NCBI RefSeq assembly: GCF_016623465.1
Contig: NZ_JAEDAJ010000001.1
Coordinates: forward strand, 54,897 to 118,896
Source of the DNA: Brachybacterium halotolerans
GTDB lineage: Bacteria; Actinomycetota; Actinomycetes; Actinomycetales; Dermabacteraceae
Direction: 5' to 3'
DNA length: 64,000 nt
Made by a program: the position numbers and the translations under genes
Shown here: positions 37,443-46,319 of the stretch, one piece after another
Position numbering within the stretch: position 1 is the first letter of the stretch
How the letters are laid out: the number at the start of each line of letters is the position of its first letter
Notes under the pieces: generated by a model
The model's database searches: none
Seen by the model: only the letters and a program-made list of their open reading frames with translations
What the model was told of the DNA's origin: nothing

Positions 37443-38351
37443 ATGAGCAGCACGAGCACGACGCTGCGCAACAGCACGGGGGAGGAGATCCCGCGCAGGC
37501 GCCGTCGGCCCCGACCCGTCCAGCGGGTGCTGTCGGTCCTCGCCGTCCTCGCGGCGCTCGCCTTCCTCTTCCCCCTGCTGTGGACGCTGTACACCTCGAT
37601 CTCCTCGCCCGACGACGTGTACACGCTCCCGCCGCGGATACGGCCCCCGGGCGAATGGGGCCACTACGTCGAGGCCGCCGCGCAGAACTATGCGCGGGCG
37701 TGGGCGGCCGCGCCCTGGCCGCGCTACTTCGCCAACACCGTCTTCATCGCGGTGTGCGTCGTCGCCCTGACGCTGCTCACCGGACTGCTCGCGGCCTTCG
37801 CCTTCGCACGCATGAGGTTCCGCGGCCGCGGTGTGCTGTTCCTGCTGGTGATGAGCGTGATGATGGTCCCGCAGACGGTGCTCCTGGTCCCGAACTTCCT
37901 GCTCGCTCAGAAGATGGGCCTCTACGACACCTATGCGATCCAGATCCTCCCGTGGGGCGCGTCCGTGTTCGGCATCTTCCTGCTGCGGCAGTTCTTCCAG
38001 ACCCTGCCCGCCGAGATCTTCGAGGCCGCCGAGCTCGACGGCGCGGGCCCGGTGCGTATGCTCGCGCAGGTCGCCGGACCGCTCGCCGTGCCCACGATGA
38101 TCCTCGTGGGCCTGAACGCCTTCATGGGGTCCTGGAACTCGTTCGTCTGGCCGTACTTCATGACCAAGTCCGATCAGCTGCGCCCCATCGAGGTGGGGCT
38201 GCAGACCTTCCAGTCCGAGAACGGCAACGACTGGACCGGGATGAGCGCCGCGGTCGTCTTCACGACGATCCCGGTGATCCTGCTCTTCCTGTTCCTCCAG
38301 AAGTACTTCGTGCGCGGCGCCTTCTCGACCGACGGGGCCGTGCGCGGATGA
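37443..38351 (+). CDS. Carbohydrate ABC transporter permease (MalG/UgpE type)
   Basis: Second permease of the importer, 302 residues, with six membrane helices (first VLSVLAVLAALAFLFPLLWTL), a long extracytoplasmic loop 1 and the EAA loop EAAELDGAGPVRMLAQVAGPL. It lies 85 nt after the binding protein with GAGG upstream, in the usual order permease-binding protein-permease. The C-terminus ends near FVRGAFSTDGAVRG, matching this family. Together with the upstream genes it forms an importer of an unidentified sugar or glycerol-phosphate-like compound. Confidence 0.94.
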   Translation: MSSTSTTLRNSTGEEIPRRRRRPRPVQRVLSVLAVLAALAFLFPLLWTLYTSISSPDDVYTLPPRIRPPGEWGHYVEAAAQNYARAWAAAPWPRYFANTVFIAVCVVALTLLTGLLAAFAFARMRFRGRGVLFLLVMSVMMVPQTVLLVPNFLLAQKMGLYDTYAIQILPWGASVFGIFLLRQFFQTLPAEIFEAAELDGAGPVRMLAQVAGPLAVPTMILVGLNAFMGSWNSFVWPYFMTKSDQLRPIEVGLQTFQSENGNDWTGMSAAVVFTTIPVILLFLFLQKYFVRGAFSTDGAVRG

Positions 38352-38407
38352 GCGGCCGGGTCAGCGGGTGGGGGACCGGGCAGTCGGGGACGACGAGGAG
38401 CGAGTAG

Positions 38408-39784
38408 ATGGACGATCCGACGGGCACGAGCATCGAGATCCACGGCGGGGTGCGCGTCATCGGCGGCACCAAGGTCCTGATCAGCACCGCGCGCGCCCGC
38501 GTGCTGCTGGACATCGGGGAAGACATCCCGGGCGAGGCGGACCTGCTGCGCGAGAGCACCCGCGTGCGCGAGGGCCACGGTCTCGCCGATCGCCTGCGCC
38601 TGGGTGCCGCGCCGCGGATCGCCGGGCTGTTCGCGCCGGAGGAGCTGCGCGCCGTCGGCCCCGGCGCCCAGGACGTGCAGGCGCTCGCGGCCGAGGATCC
38701 CCGACCGCTCGTCGTCATCCTCTCCCACGCCCACATCGACCACGACGGGCTGCTGGCGCACCTGCGGCCCGAGGTCCGGGTTCTCGCCCATCCCGAGACG
38801 ATCGCCCTGCATCGCGCGCTCGAGGAGGCGGGTGCCACGACGCCGGGCACCGCCGCTCGTCTCACTCCGATCGAGGAGGGGGAGGATGTCGCCGTCGCGG
38901 ACCTCGCCGTCACTGTGCACCGGGTGGACCACGACGTGCGCGGTGCGATCGGCACCATCGTGCGCGCCCCCGACGGAGCCCTCGCCTACACCGGGGACGT
39001 GAACCTGCACCGTGAGGACGGGGTGCACACGCGCGCCTTCCTCGAGGCCGCGCGTGGGGCCGACGTGCTCGTGTGCGAGACGACGATGCTGAGCTTCGAC
39101 CCGCCGCCCCTCGAGCCCCGCAGCGAGGAGGTGATCGCGCGCGTGGTCACCGAGGCGCTGGCCGGCAGCGAGGACCTCATGCTGCTGAGTGCGTACGAGC
39201 GGGACGTCGACCGCGCCGCGCTGCTCGTCCGCGCCGCCGCCGACGCCAGGCGCACGCTCGTGTGGCCGGGACGCCACGCCGCCGTGCTCACCGCGATGGG
39301 GATCGGGGGCGTCGTCACCTGGGACGGGACGCGGCCCCAGTCCGGGAGCCAGCGCCGGGCGGGGGAGCTCGCCGCCGGTCGCGAGCGGAGCGCGGCGCGG
39401 ACGGTCGGCATCGACGAGGTCCTGGAATCCCCCGATCGCTTCCTCGTCCAGATCGACCCGGAGGACTTCACCTCCCTGCTCGACCTCCCGCTGGGGCCCA
39501 CGAGCGCCTGGATCCATTCGCAGGGCGAGCCGCTGGGGCCGTTCATGCGCGACTGGGACGTGTGGCAGGACTGGCTCGAGCGTTTCGGACTCGCGACGGT
39601 GCCGGCCGGCTCCTCGGGACATGCCGGCCCGCTCGCGCTGCGCGAGATCGTCGAGCGGATCGCCCCCGCCCGCGTGATCGCCCTGCACGGCTTCCACCCC
39701 GAGCGCCTCGAGGTCGACGGCGTGCGGACGGTCCTCCCCGAGATCGGCGTGCCGATCCCGCTGCGCGAGGTCGGCACGCGCTGA
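38408..39784 (+). CDS. RNase J-like metallo-beta-lactamase fold protein
   Basis: A 458-residue hydrolase. It shows the zinc motif SHAHIDHDG (HxHxDH), TGDVNLH (the third metal site), SSGHAGPLAL and a closing ALHGFHPE, the set used by RNase J and beta-CASP enzymes. The beta-CASP insertion appears to lie between, with DLMLLSAYERDVDRAALLVRAA. RNase J proper is about 560 residues, so this is a shorter relative. GAGGAG lies upstream and it is the last gene of the sugar operon, 56 nt after the permease. Substrate may be RNA or a phosphoester/lactone; the operon context slightly favours a metabolite. Confidence 0.78.
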   Translation: MDDPTGTSIEIHGGVRVIGGTKVLISTARARVLLDIGEDIPGEADLLRESTRVREGHGLADRLRLGAAPRIAGLFAPEELRAVGPGAQDVQALAAEDPRPLVVILSHAHIDHDGLLAHLRPEVRVLAHPETIALHRALEEAGATTPGTAARLTPIEEGEDVAVADLAVTVHRVDHDVRGAIGTIVRAPDGALAYTGDVNLHREDGVHTRAFLEAARGADVLVCETTMLSFDPPPLEPRSEEVIARVVTEALAGSEDLMLLSAYERDVDRAALLVRAAADARRTLVWPGRHAAVLTAMGIGGVVTWDGTRPQSGSQRRAGELAAGRERSAARTVGIDEVLESPDRFLVQIDPEDFTSLLDLPLGPTSAWIHSQGEPLGPFMRDWDVWQDWLERFGLATVPAGSSGHAGPLALREIVERIAPARVIALHGFHPERLEVDGVRTVLPEIGVPIPLREVGTR

Positions 39785-39800
39785 TCGCACCCACCGGACG

Positions 39801-39841
39801 CACGAGGGCCCCGCATCCTCGGCGGATGCGGGGCCCTCGTG
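39801..39841. terminator. Bidirectional terminator between the sugar operon and DUF7455
   Basis: A perfect 18-bp inverted repeat with a 5-nt loop (39801-39818 and 39824-39841) sits between the convergent genes. Confidence 0.85.
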
Positions 39842-39860
39842 AGTCAGGGAGTGTGCGGGA

Positions 39861-40079
39861 TCAGTCCTCGACCGGCACCGGACGAGCGTGCAGGCGCTCG
39901 GTCTCGTCGATGACCTCCGAGGCGAGCGGACGGAAGGCGTCCTCGTGCGCGCGGGCGTGGTGCCCGCAGAACAGCAGCTCGCCACCGGCGGAGAGGGAGA
40001 CCTTGACGTAGGCCTGGGCACCGCAGCGGTCGCAGCGGTCGTGCGCGGTCAGTCGCGGGGCTTCGACGGTCGTGTTCAT
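39861..40079 (-). CDS. DUF7455 small zinc-ribbon protein
   Basis: A 72-residue protein with CDRCGAQAY near the N-terminus and a second metal site CGHHARAHED, so probably a zinc ribbon. The sequence MNTTVEAPRLTAHDRCDRCG is typical of the DUF7455 family found beside topoisomerase IV and sigma factor genes in Actinobacteria. ATG 40079 is chosen; an ATG at 40088 would add three residues. TTGAAT lies 7 nt upstream of the start, a weak leaderless-type box. It is divergent from parE. Function is unknown; small zinc ribbons often bind RNA polymerase or RNA, which is only a possibility. Confidence 0.85.
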   Translation of the reverse strand: MNTTVEAPRLTAHDRCDRCGAQAYVKVSLSAGGELLFCGHHARAHEDAFRPLASEVIDETERLHARPVPVED

Positions 40080-40208
40080 GCCCCACATTCAAGCACCGCG
40101 CGGGCGTCGGCGGCGTGATCCGCGCCTCCGGTTCGCTCACCGCGCAACGCCCGTGCGCCCCGCCACGCCGGAGACGCCCGTCGGCCCTGGTCGTCGGGCT
40201 CGCCGCCG

Positions 40209-40214
40209 TAGAAT
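40209..40214 (+). promoter_or_regulatory. -10 box (TAGAAT) of parE
   Basis: TAGAAT ends 7 nt before GTG 40222, one of the clearest leaderless starts in the window. Confidence 0.55.
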
Positions 40215-40221
40215 GACGCGC

Positions 40222-42447
40222 GTGTCAGACACCACCGCGTCCTCCGAGTCCCCGGCCGCCGAGTCCCCGTCCCAGGAGGGCTCCGCGTCGTCATCCGCGA
40301 AGCCCGCCGCGAAGCGCTCGACGAAGGCCCCGGCGAAGTCCGCCTCCAAGCAGGCCGCCTACGACGCCCGCCATCTGCAGGTGCTCGAGGGCCTCGAGGC
40401 CGTCCGCAAGCGCCCCGGCATGTACATCGGGTCGACCGATTCGCGCGGCCTCATGCACTGCCTGTGGGAGATCCTCGACAACTCCGTGGACGAGGCCCTG
40501 GGCGGCTACGGCGAGGGCATCGAGGTCATCCTCCACGAGGACGCCTCCGTCGAGGTCCGGGACTCCGGGCGCGGCGTGCCGGTGGACACCGAGCCGCGCA
40601 CGGGCCTGACGGGCGTCGAGGTCGTCTACACGAAGCTGCACGCCGGCGGGAAGTTCGGCGGCGGCTCCTATGCGGCCTCGGGCGGCCTGCACGGCGTGGG
40701 CGCGAGCGTCGTCAACGCGCTGTCTGCCCGCCTGGACGTCGAGGTCGACCGCGCCGGGGTCACATACGCCATGAGCTTCCAGCGCGGCGTCCCGGGCGAC
40801 TTCGCCGACGGCGCCGACGGCCCGGGGCCCGACGCCCCGTTCACCGCCGCCGACGGCCCCGCCGAGCTGCGCAGGGTCGGGAAGGTCAAGCGCGGCGTCT
40901 CCGGCACCCGCGTGCGCTACTGGGCCGATCCCCAGATCTTCATCAAGGGCTCCCACTTCTCGAGCGAGGAGCTCGTGCGCCGCGCGCGCCAGACCGCGTT
41001 CCTGGTGCCGGGCCTGGGGATCACGATCTCGGACCGTCGGCCCGAGCGCAGCCCCGATCAGGACGAGGAGCGGTCCTTCCGCTACGACGGCGGCATCTCC
41101 GAGTTCGTCGAGTACCTCGCGCAGGACCAGAAGATCACCGACGTGATCCGCCTGCAGGGCACCGGCGACTACACGGAGACCATCCCCGTGCTCGACTCCA
41201 AGGGCCACATGGTCTCCAAGGAGGTCGACCGCACGTGCGAGGTCGACGTGGCACTGCGCTGGGGCGCCGACTACGACACCACCCTGCGGTCCTTCGTGAA
41301 CATCGTGGCGACCCCCAAGGGCGGCACTCACACCTCGGGCTTCGAGCAGGCGCTGCTGAGGACGCTGCGCAAGCAGGTCGAGAACCAGGCGCGCCGCGTG
41401 AAGTTCAACGCGAAGAACGAGAAGATCGAGAAGGACGATGCGCTCGCCGGTCTCACCGCCGTGGTCACCGTGCGCCTCGAGGAGCCGCAGTTCGAGGGCC
41501 AGACGAAGGAGGTGCTGGGCACCCCGGCGGTGCGCCAGATCGTCTCCAAGGTCGTCGAGCAGCAGCTCACCGGCTTCCTCACCTCCACGAAGAAGGAGGA
41601 GAAGGAGCAGGGAGCGCTCGTCGTCGACAAGGTGGTCTCCGAGATGCGCGCCCGTATCGCCGCGCGCATGCACAAGGAGGTCTCCCGCCGCAAGAACGCC
41701 CTGGAGTCCTCGACGATGCCCACCAAGCTCGCCGACTGCCGCTCGACCGACGTCGAGCGCTCCGAGCTGTTCATCGTCGAGGGCGACAGCGCGCTGGGCA
41801 CCGCGAAGAACGCGCGCAACTCCGAGTTCCAGGCGCTGCTGCCGATCCGCGGCAAGATCCTGAACGTCCAGAAGGCCTCCATCACGGACATGCTCAAGAA
41901 CACCGAGTGCGCCGCGATCATCCAGGTGCTCGGCGCGGGGTCCGGCCGCACCTTCGACCTCGAGCAGGCGCGCTACGGGAAGATCATCATGATGAGCGAC
42001 GCCGACGTCGACGGCGCCCACATCCGCACCCTGCTGCTGACCCTCTTCCACCGCTACATGCGTCCGATGCTCGAGGCCGGGCGGATCTTCGCCGCCGTGC
42101 CGCCTCTGCACCGCGTGGAGATCATCCACGGCGGCAAGAAGAAGAACGAGTACGTCTACACGTACTCGGAGAACGAGCTGAACCGCCTGCTGAAGAGCCT
42201 GGACAAGCGCGGCAAGCGGTACAAGGAGCCGATCCAGCGCTACAAGGGCCTGGGGGAGATGGACGACGACCAGCTCGCCGACACCACGATGGACCCGCGC
42301 CACCGCACCCTGCGCCGTGTGCGCATCGAGGACGCGGAGGCCGCCGCCTCGATGTTCGACCTGCTCATGGGCAGCGACGTCGCACCGCGCAAGCAGTTCA
42401 TCATCGAGGGCGCCGAGGAGCTGGACCGCGAGAGGATCGACGCATGA
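40222..42447 (+). CDS. parE: DNA topoisomerase IV subunit B
   Basis: ATPase and TOPRIM subunit of a type IIA topoisomerase that decatenates daughter chromosomes. The 741-residue product has a Ser/Ala/Lys-rich tail (1-45), the GHKL ATP site ([38 protein letters not shown]), the transducer, and the TOPRIM motifs [19 protein letters not shown] and [11 protein letters not shown]. It is assigned as ParE, not GyrB, because the genome region matches the hrdB-DUF7455-parE-parC area of Streptomyces and the A subunit lies 6.5 kb away. A gyrase subunit is an alternative. GTG 40222 has a TAGAAT box 7 nt upstream. It overlaps hisF by 4 nt. Confidence 0.92.
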   Translation: MSDTTASSESPAAESPSQEGSASSSAKPAAKRSTKAPAKSASKQAAYDARHLQVLEGLEAVRKRPGMYIGSTDSRGLMHCLWEILDNSVDEALGGYGEGIEVILHEDASVEVRDSGRGVPVDTEPRTGLTGVEVVYTKLHAGGKFGGGSYAASGGLHGVGASVVNALSARLDVEVDRAGVTYAMSFQRGVPGDFADGADGPGPDAPFTAADGPAELRRVGKVKRGVSGTRVRYWADPQIFIKGSHFSSEELVRRARQTAFLVPGLGITISDRRPERSPDQDEERSFRYDGGISEFVEYLAQDQKITDVIRLQGTGDYTETIPVLDSKGHMVSKEVDRTCEVDVALRWGADYDTTLRSFVNIVATPKGGTHTSGFEQALLRTLRKQVENQARRVKFNAKNEKIEKDDALAGLTAVVTVRLEEPQFEGQTKEVLGTPAVRQIVSKVVEQQLTGFLTSTKKEEKEQGALVVDKVVSEMRARIAARMHKEVSRRKNALESSTMPTKLADCRSTDVERSELFIVEGDSALGTAKNARNSEFQALLPIRGKILNVQKASITDMLKNTECAAIIQVLGAGSGRTFDLEQARYGKIIMMSDADVDGAHIRTLLLTLFHRYMRPMLEAGRIFAAVPPLHRVEIIHGGKKKNEYVYTYSENELNRLLKSLDKRGKRYKEPIQRYKGLGEMDDDQLADTTMDPRHRTLRRVRIEDAEAAASMFDLLMGSDVAPRKQFIIEGAEELDRERIDA

Positions 42448-43229
42448 GCCCCGCCGTCCGCGTCATCCCCTGCCTGGACGTCGACGACGGCCGCGTCGTC
42501 AAGGGCGTGAACTTCCAGGGCCTGCGCGATGCGGGCGATCCGGTCGAGCTCGCCCGCCGCTACGGCGAGGAGGGGGCCGACGAGCTCACCTTCCTCGACG
42601 TGAGCGCCTCGGCGAGCGGCCGCGGCACCATGCTCGACGTCGTGCGGCGCACCGCCGAGCAGGTGCTGATCCCGCTCACCGTGGGCGGGGGAGTGCGCTC
42701 GGTGGAGGACGTCGACCAGCTGCTGCGCGCGGGAGCCGACAAGGTCGGCGTGAACACCGCCGCCATCGCCAGGCCCGATGTCATCACCGAGATCGCCGAG
42801 CGCTTCGGCAACCAGGTGCTCGTGCTCTCGGCCGACGTCCGCCGCGTCACCGAGGAGACGCCCGACGGTCCCGCGCGCTCCGGCTCGGGCTTCGAGGTCA
42901 CCACCCACGGCGGCCGCCGCGGCACCGGCATCGACGCGATCGCCTGGATCGCCGAGGCCGCGGAGCGCGGCGCCGGCGAGATCCTGCTGAACTCGATGGA
43001 CGCCGACGGCACCACCAGCGGCTTCGACCTCGAGCTGATCCGCGCCGCCCGTGCTGCGGCGGACGTGCCTCTCATCGCCTCGGGCGGTGCGGGCCGCGCG
43101 GGGGACTTCCCGCCGGCAGTGCGGGCGGGCGCCGACGCCGTGCTCGCCGCGAGCGTCTTCCACTTCGGCACCCTCACCATCGGCCAGGCGAAGGAAGCCC
43201 TCGCGGCCGACGGACTGCCCGTCCGGTGA
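42444..43229 (+). CDS. hisF: Imidazole glycerol phosphate synthase cyclase subunit
   Basis: Forms imidazole glycerol phosphate and AICAR in histidine synthesis, using ammonia from HisH. The 261-residue (beta/alpha)8 protein shows the catalytic Asp near the start ([18 protein letters not shown]), [10 protein letters not shown], and the second acid in LSADVRR, followed by [18 protein letters not shown] and [11 protein letters not shown]. The ATG overlaps the parE stop by 4 nt, so translation is coupled to a topoisomerase gene. No hisH or other his gene is seen nearby, so it must work with partners encoded elsewhere. Its activity is otherwise standard. Confidence 0.95.
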   Translation: MSPAVRVIPCLDVDDGRVVKGVNFQGLRDAGDPVELARRYGEEGADELTFLDVSASASGRGTMLDVVRRTAEQVLIPLTVGGGVRSVEDVDQLLRAGADKVGVNTAAIARPDVITEIAERFGNQVLVLSADVRRVTEETPDGPARSGSGFEVTTHGGRRGTGIDAIAWIAEAAERGAGEILLNSMDADGTTSGFDLELIRAARAAADVPLIASGGAGRAGDFPPAVRAGADAVLAASVFHFGTLTIGQAKEALAADGLPVR

Positions 43230-43265
43230 CGGCGCCCGCCGGGCAGGTACCGCGAGCCTCCGGGC

Positions 43266-44177
43266 TCAGCTCCGGGCGACCTCGTAGCGCGCCTTGAGGC
43301 AGTGGGTCGCGCCGGGGGCGAGGGCGACGAAGCCGTCCTTGGCGACGGCGGTCTCCACGCACACGAACTGCTTCCACGCATCGAGCGGCATGTCGTCGAG
43401 GTGCGCGGCGCCGTCGCTGAATGGGTTCCACAGCACGGTGCGGCTCGAGCCGTGCGGGCTCACCACGATCTCGCGCTCGAGCACCGGGTCGTGCACGGTG
43501 ACCGGACCGGAGACCTCGTACACCCGGTCCACGGGGCCGTCGATCTCGGGCTCGCCCTCCTGGACGGCCGGGGCGAGGTCGCGCAGGTTGTCGAGGTACG
43601 AGGCGCCGGAGAGGCCGGTGAAGCGCGCCGCTTCGACATCTCCCACGGAGAGATAGGTGTGCAGGGCGGCCTCGAGCTCGAGGGGCTCGTCGCCGGCGGT
43701 CACGTCCAGGCGCACCTGGAGATGATCCGCACCGATCACGAACTGCACCTGTGCGGCGATGCCCTGCCCGGAGGGATCCGCCCCCTCGAGGCCCAGCGTG
43801 ATCGCGACGGAGTCCGAATGCACCACGTCCGCGTCCTCGTCGGCCCAGCCGTGGAAGTGCTCGCCCGCGACGACCTCCCAGCGGTGGTTGCGCAGCCAGC
43901 CGTGGGATGGCGTGGTGCGCCCGTCACGGCCGGGCCCGAACCAGGGGCCGATCAGCGGGATGCCGCCGCGGATCGGCTCGCCCTCCGCGTAGACCGCGTC
44001 GGGGCTCGTCCACAGGACGTCGTCCTCGCCGTCGGGCACCCAGGAGGTCAGGTGCGCACCGTCGAGGTGGATGACGGCGGAGCATGCGGGGATGTCCACC
44101 ACGAGCGCGGGCGTGCCGTGCAGGTCCTCGAGGGTGACTCCCTGGGGCAGGTCTTCGGGGCTGGTCGTGGTGCTCAT
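43266..44177 (-). CDS. D-hexose-6-phosphate mutarotase (aldose epimerase family)
   Basis: Interconverts the alpha and beta forms of hexose 6-phosphates. The 303-residue beta-sandwich protein has the family stretches AGAHLTSWVPDGEDDVLWTSP-like, the IRGGIPLIGPWFGPG signature, SHGWLRNHRWEV with the catalytic His, and a final VCVETAVAKDGFVALAPGATH with the Glu (ETAVA). Length suits the YeaD-type family. ATG 44177 is used. It is convergent with hisF, with only 36 nt between, and its start faces the accessory locus across 81 nt. Role in glucose metabolism is by family. Confidence 0.92.
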   Translation of the reverse strand: MSTTTSPEDLPQGVTLEDLHGTPALVVDIPACSAVIHLDGAHLTSWVPDGEDDVLWTSPDAVYAEGEPIRGGIPLIGPWFGPGRDGRTTPSHGWLRNHRWEVVAGEHFHGWADEDADVVHSDSVAITLGLEGADPSGQGIAAQVQFVIGADHLQVRLDVTAGDEPLELEAALHTYLSVGDVEAARFTGLSGASYLDNLRDLAPAVQEGEPEIDGPVDRVYEVSGPVTVHDPVLEREIVVSPHGSSRTVLWNPFSDGAAHLDDMPLDAWKQFVCVETAVAKDGFVALAPGATHCLKARYEVARS

Positions 44178-44258
44178 GCCCCTATGGTCGCACCGTTTCG
44201 GCCCGCCGGTGCAGGGGTGGGGACGAATCCGCCCGGAGCATGCGGCGTCCGGGTCCTG

Positions 44259-45191
44259 TCAGGGACTGCGGACGAGCCGGACGGCCTCGTCGACGGCGGC
44301 GGCGAAGCGGATGTCGGCCGGGCGCGGGGGTTCCGTCCGGGGGGAGTCGGGAGCGGGGATCTCCTCGTCGCCGATGAGGACGACGTCCGGGGTGCGACGG
44401 GCCGGATCTCCCAGTCTCGCGCCGCGCACCGCGGCGGCGGGCCACTGCCGGCGCACGCGGAAGACCATCTCGCCCTGCATCTCGAGGAATCGGCGGTCGG
44501 TCATCAGCCAGATGCGCTTCGCATCCATGAAGGTCTGATCGGTGCCGCGGGTGTCGAGGGCGAGCCCCTTGTCCCAGCGCTGGGCGGCGAGCGGCACTTC
44601 GTCCGGGTTGAGGCGGGCGATGATGTCCGTCGCCTCTCCGGCGACGCTGCTGCCGTCCCGACCCCGCAGGAACTCGAGGGCCTCGAGCCGAGGGTCCATG
44701 CGTCGTGGTGTGATCCCGGTGATCTGCTGCCAGTGCTCGGCGAGGGATCCGCCCCGGGAGAGGACGTCGAGAGCGGCCTGCGCACGGCGGACGACGTCCT
44801 TGGCGCCGGCACGGCTGCGATCGGCCACGTCCAGGTGCGTGCCGTCCCGGAAGCGCACGCGGATGCCGCGCAGGCCCTTCCGCGAGATGTCGGTGACCTG
44901 GTCCCATGTCCACTCGCGGTGCTCGGTGGGCAGCTGCGTCGTGAGCTCGCCGTGCTGGCGGTGGATCATGATCCGTCGGTCGGTGAGGAGGAGCGGTCGC
45001 ATCTGGCGCAGCGGAGCGGCGACCGCGATGGTGAGCTCGCTGGGCTCCATGAGCAGGTCCGGCAGGAACCAGATCTCCCAGGGCGTGATGGTGTGGGCGG
45101 AGGTCCGCGTCAACCGGTCGTAGCAGATTTCCCGCAGACAGCGGGCGCTGGTGAGATTGCGCAGGGCGTGCTGGGGATAGGCGACGGGCAT
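44259..45191 (-). CDS. Unrecognised protein with two PH-like motifs (downstream paralogue)
   Basis: A 310-residue soluble protein of no family I can name. Two similar segments recur: LLLTDRRIMIHRQHGELTT with a following WTWDQVTDI, and IWLMTDRRFLEMQGEM with RQWPAAAVRGARL. The TDRR-strand-W pattern resembles bacterial PH-like domains, so a tandem PH-like fold is suggested. It is 40-50% or more like the upstream paralogue by eye, especially at the start MPVAYPQHALRNL versus MPVAFPQSALRNL. A TATCAT box lies 7 nt before the ATG, so it has its own promoter. It neighbours a WXG100-like gene. Function is unknown. Confidence 0.75.
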   Translation of the reverse strand: MPVAYPQHALRNLTSARCLREICYDRLTRTSAHTITPWEIWFLPDLLMEPSELTIAVAAPLRQMRPLLLTDRRIMIHRQHGELTTQLPTEHREWTWDQVTDISRKGLRGIRVRFRDGTHLDVADRSRAGAKDVVRRAQAALDVLSRGGSLAEHWQQITGITPRRMDPRLEALEFLRGRDGSSVAGEATDIIARLNPDEVPLAAQRWDKGLALDTRGTDQTFMDAKRIWLMTDRRFLEMQGEMVFRVRRQWPAAAVRGARLGDPARRTPDVVLIGDEEIPAPDSPRTEPPRPADIRFAAAVDEAVRLVRSP

Positions 45192-45198
45192 GACGGCG

Positions 45199-45204
45199 AT
45201 GATA
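45199..45204 (-). promoter_or_regulatory. -10 box (TATCAT) of the downstream PH-like paralogue
   Basis: TATCAT lies 7 nt before ATG 45191. The same box, at the same spacing and in similar flanking sequence, precedes the other paralogue. Confidence 0.55.
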
Positions 45205-45230
45205 CGTACGACGCGATCACCCGTGGCGGA

Positions 45231-46165
45231 TCATCCGCGGCGGATCGCCTCGACGGCCTCGTTGATGGACGAGACCGCCCGGATGTCGCTCATCGTGGGC
45301 CTCTCGACGCTGGGTGCGCTGGGGAACGGGATCTCGCCGGCGGTCGTGATCAGAGGGTGTCGGTCGTGCGGCGCTCCGTGTCCCGCAGGCGCGCTCCGAG
45401 GATGTCGTGGGCGTCCCACTGGCGGCTCACCCGGAAGGACGTGTCCCCCTGGAGCTCGAGCAGGCGGCGGTCGGTCATCACCCAGATCCGGGTGCCCTGG
45501 GCGAGGAGCTCGTCCGTGCCGCTGCTGTTGACCGTGAGGCCCCGGCTCCACTGCTGCGTCGAGAGGGGCACCTCGTCCCGCTCCAGCACCTTCATGATGT
45601 GCCAGCTGTTCCCGGAGACGGAGCTCGTGTCCCTGCCGCGCAGATACTCGAGAGCCTCCGTGCGGGGATCGCGGGACTGCGGCGTCATCCCGGTGATGCT
45701 CTGCCAGTGCTCTCGCAACGACCCGCCGGCGCGGTGGACGTCGAGGGCTCGACGCAGTCGTTCGACGACGTTCTTCGCGACGGAGCGCTTCCTGTCCCGC
45801 ACGATCGTGCGGCTGTCGTCCTTCCACCCGAGTCGGATGCCGGTCCACCCCGTGGACTCCACGACGGCGAGCTGGTCCCACGACCACTCCTGATGCACGA
45901 GCGGGGCGTTGTGGAGGTAGCCGCCGTGCTCGCGGTGGAGCATGATCCTCCGGTCGGTGGCGAACAGCGGCATGATCGGCTTCGTCGGTGCGGCGACGGC
46001 GATCGTCAGCTCGCCGGGGGCGAACGAGCGCTCGGGGACGAACCAGATCTCCCAGGGCGTGAGCGTCGGCCTCATCGACCTCCGCATCCTGTCGTCGCAC
46101 ACGTCGTACAGGCATCGGGCACTGGGCAGGTTGCGCAGGGCGCTCTGGGGGAAGGCGACGGGCAT
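45231..46165 (-). pseudogene. Frameshifted paralogue with two PH-like motifs
   Basis: The intact reading frame from ATG 46165 runs 271 residues and stops at 45350 after RRTTDTL. In the neighbouring frame the missing tail continues at once (LITTAGEIPFPSAPS, ending EAVEAIRRG at 45231) and matches the end of the downstream paralogue (LIGDEEIPAPDSP, DEAVRLVRSP). One base appears deleted near 45354-45360. Restored, the protein would be about 311 residues, the paralogue's length. The intact part has both TDRR motifs (LFATDRRIMLHREHGG, IWVMTDRRLLELQGD). It may be a sequencing error or a real truncation of the last 40 residues. It diverges from the WXG100-like gene. Confidence 0.7.
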
Positions 46166-46172
46166 GACGGCG

Positions 46173-46178
46173 ATGATA
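46173..46178 (-). promoter_or_regulatory. -10 box (TATCAT) of the upstream PH-like paralogue
   Basis: TATCAT lies 7 nt before ATG 46165, identical in spacing to the box of the neighbouring paralogue, so the promoter was copied with the gene. Confidence 0.55.
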
Positions 46179-46319
46179 TGCACGCCAGGACCCCGGCTCC
46201 GCACCTCCGGGATGGGGACTTCTCCCCATCGCGGACGCCCGGTGCGCACCGCTAGCCTCAGCACCGCGGTGGTCGCGGCCGATACAGCCGTGGCGAGGGA
46301 GACGACGGAGGGGACACGC

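Noticed and set aside
45350-46165. Calling the 271-residue frame a normal complete gene
   Set aside because: Its missing tail is found one base out of frame and matches the paralogue, so it was recorded as frameshifted.
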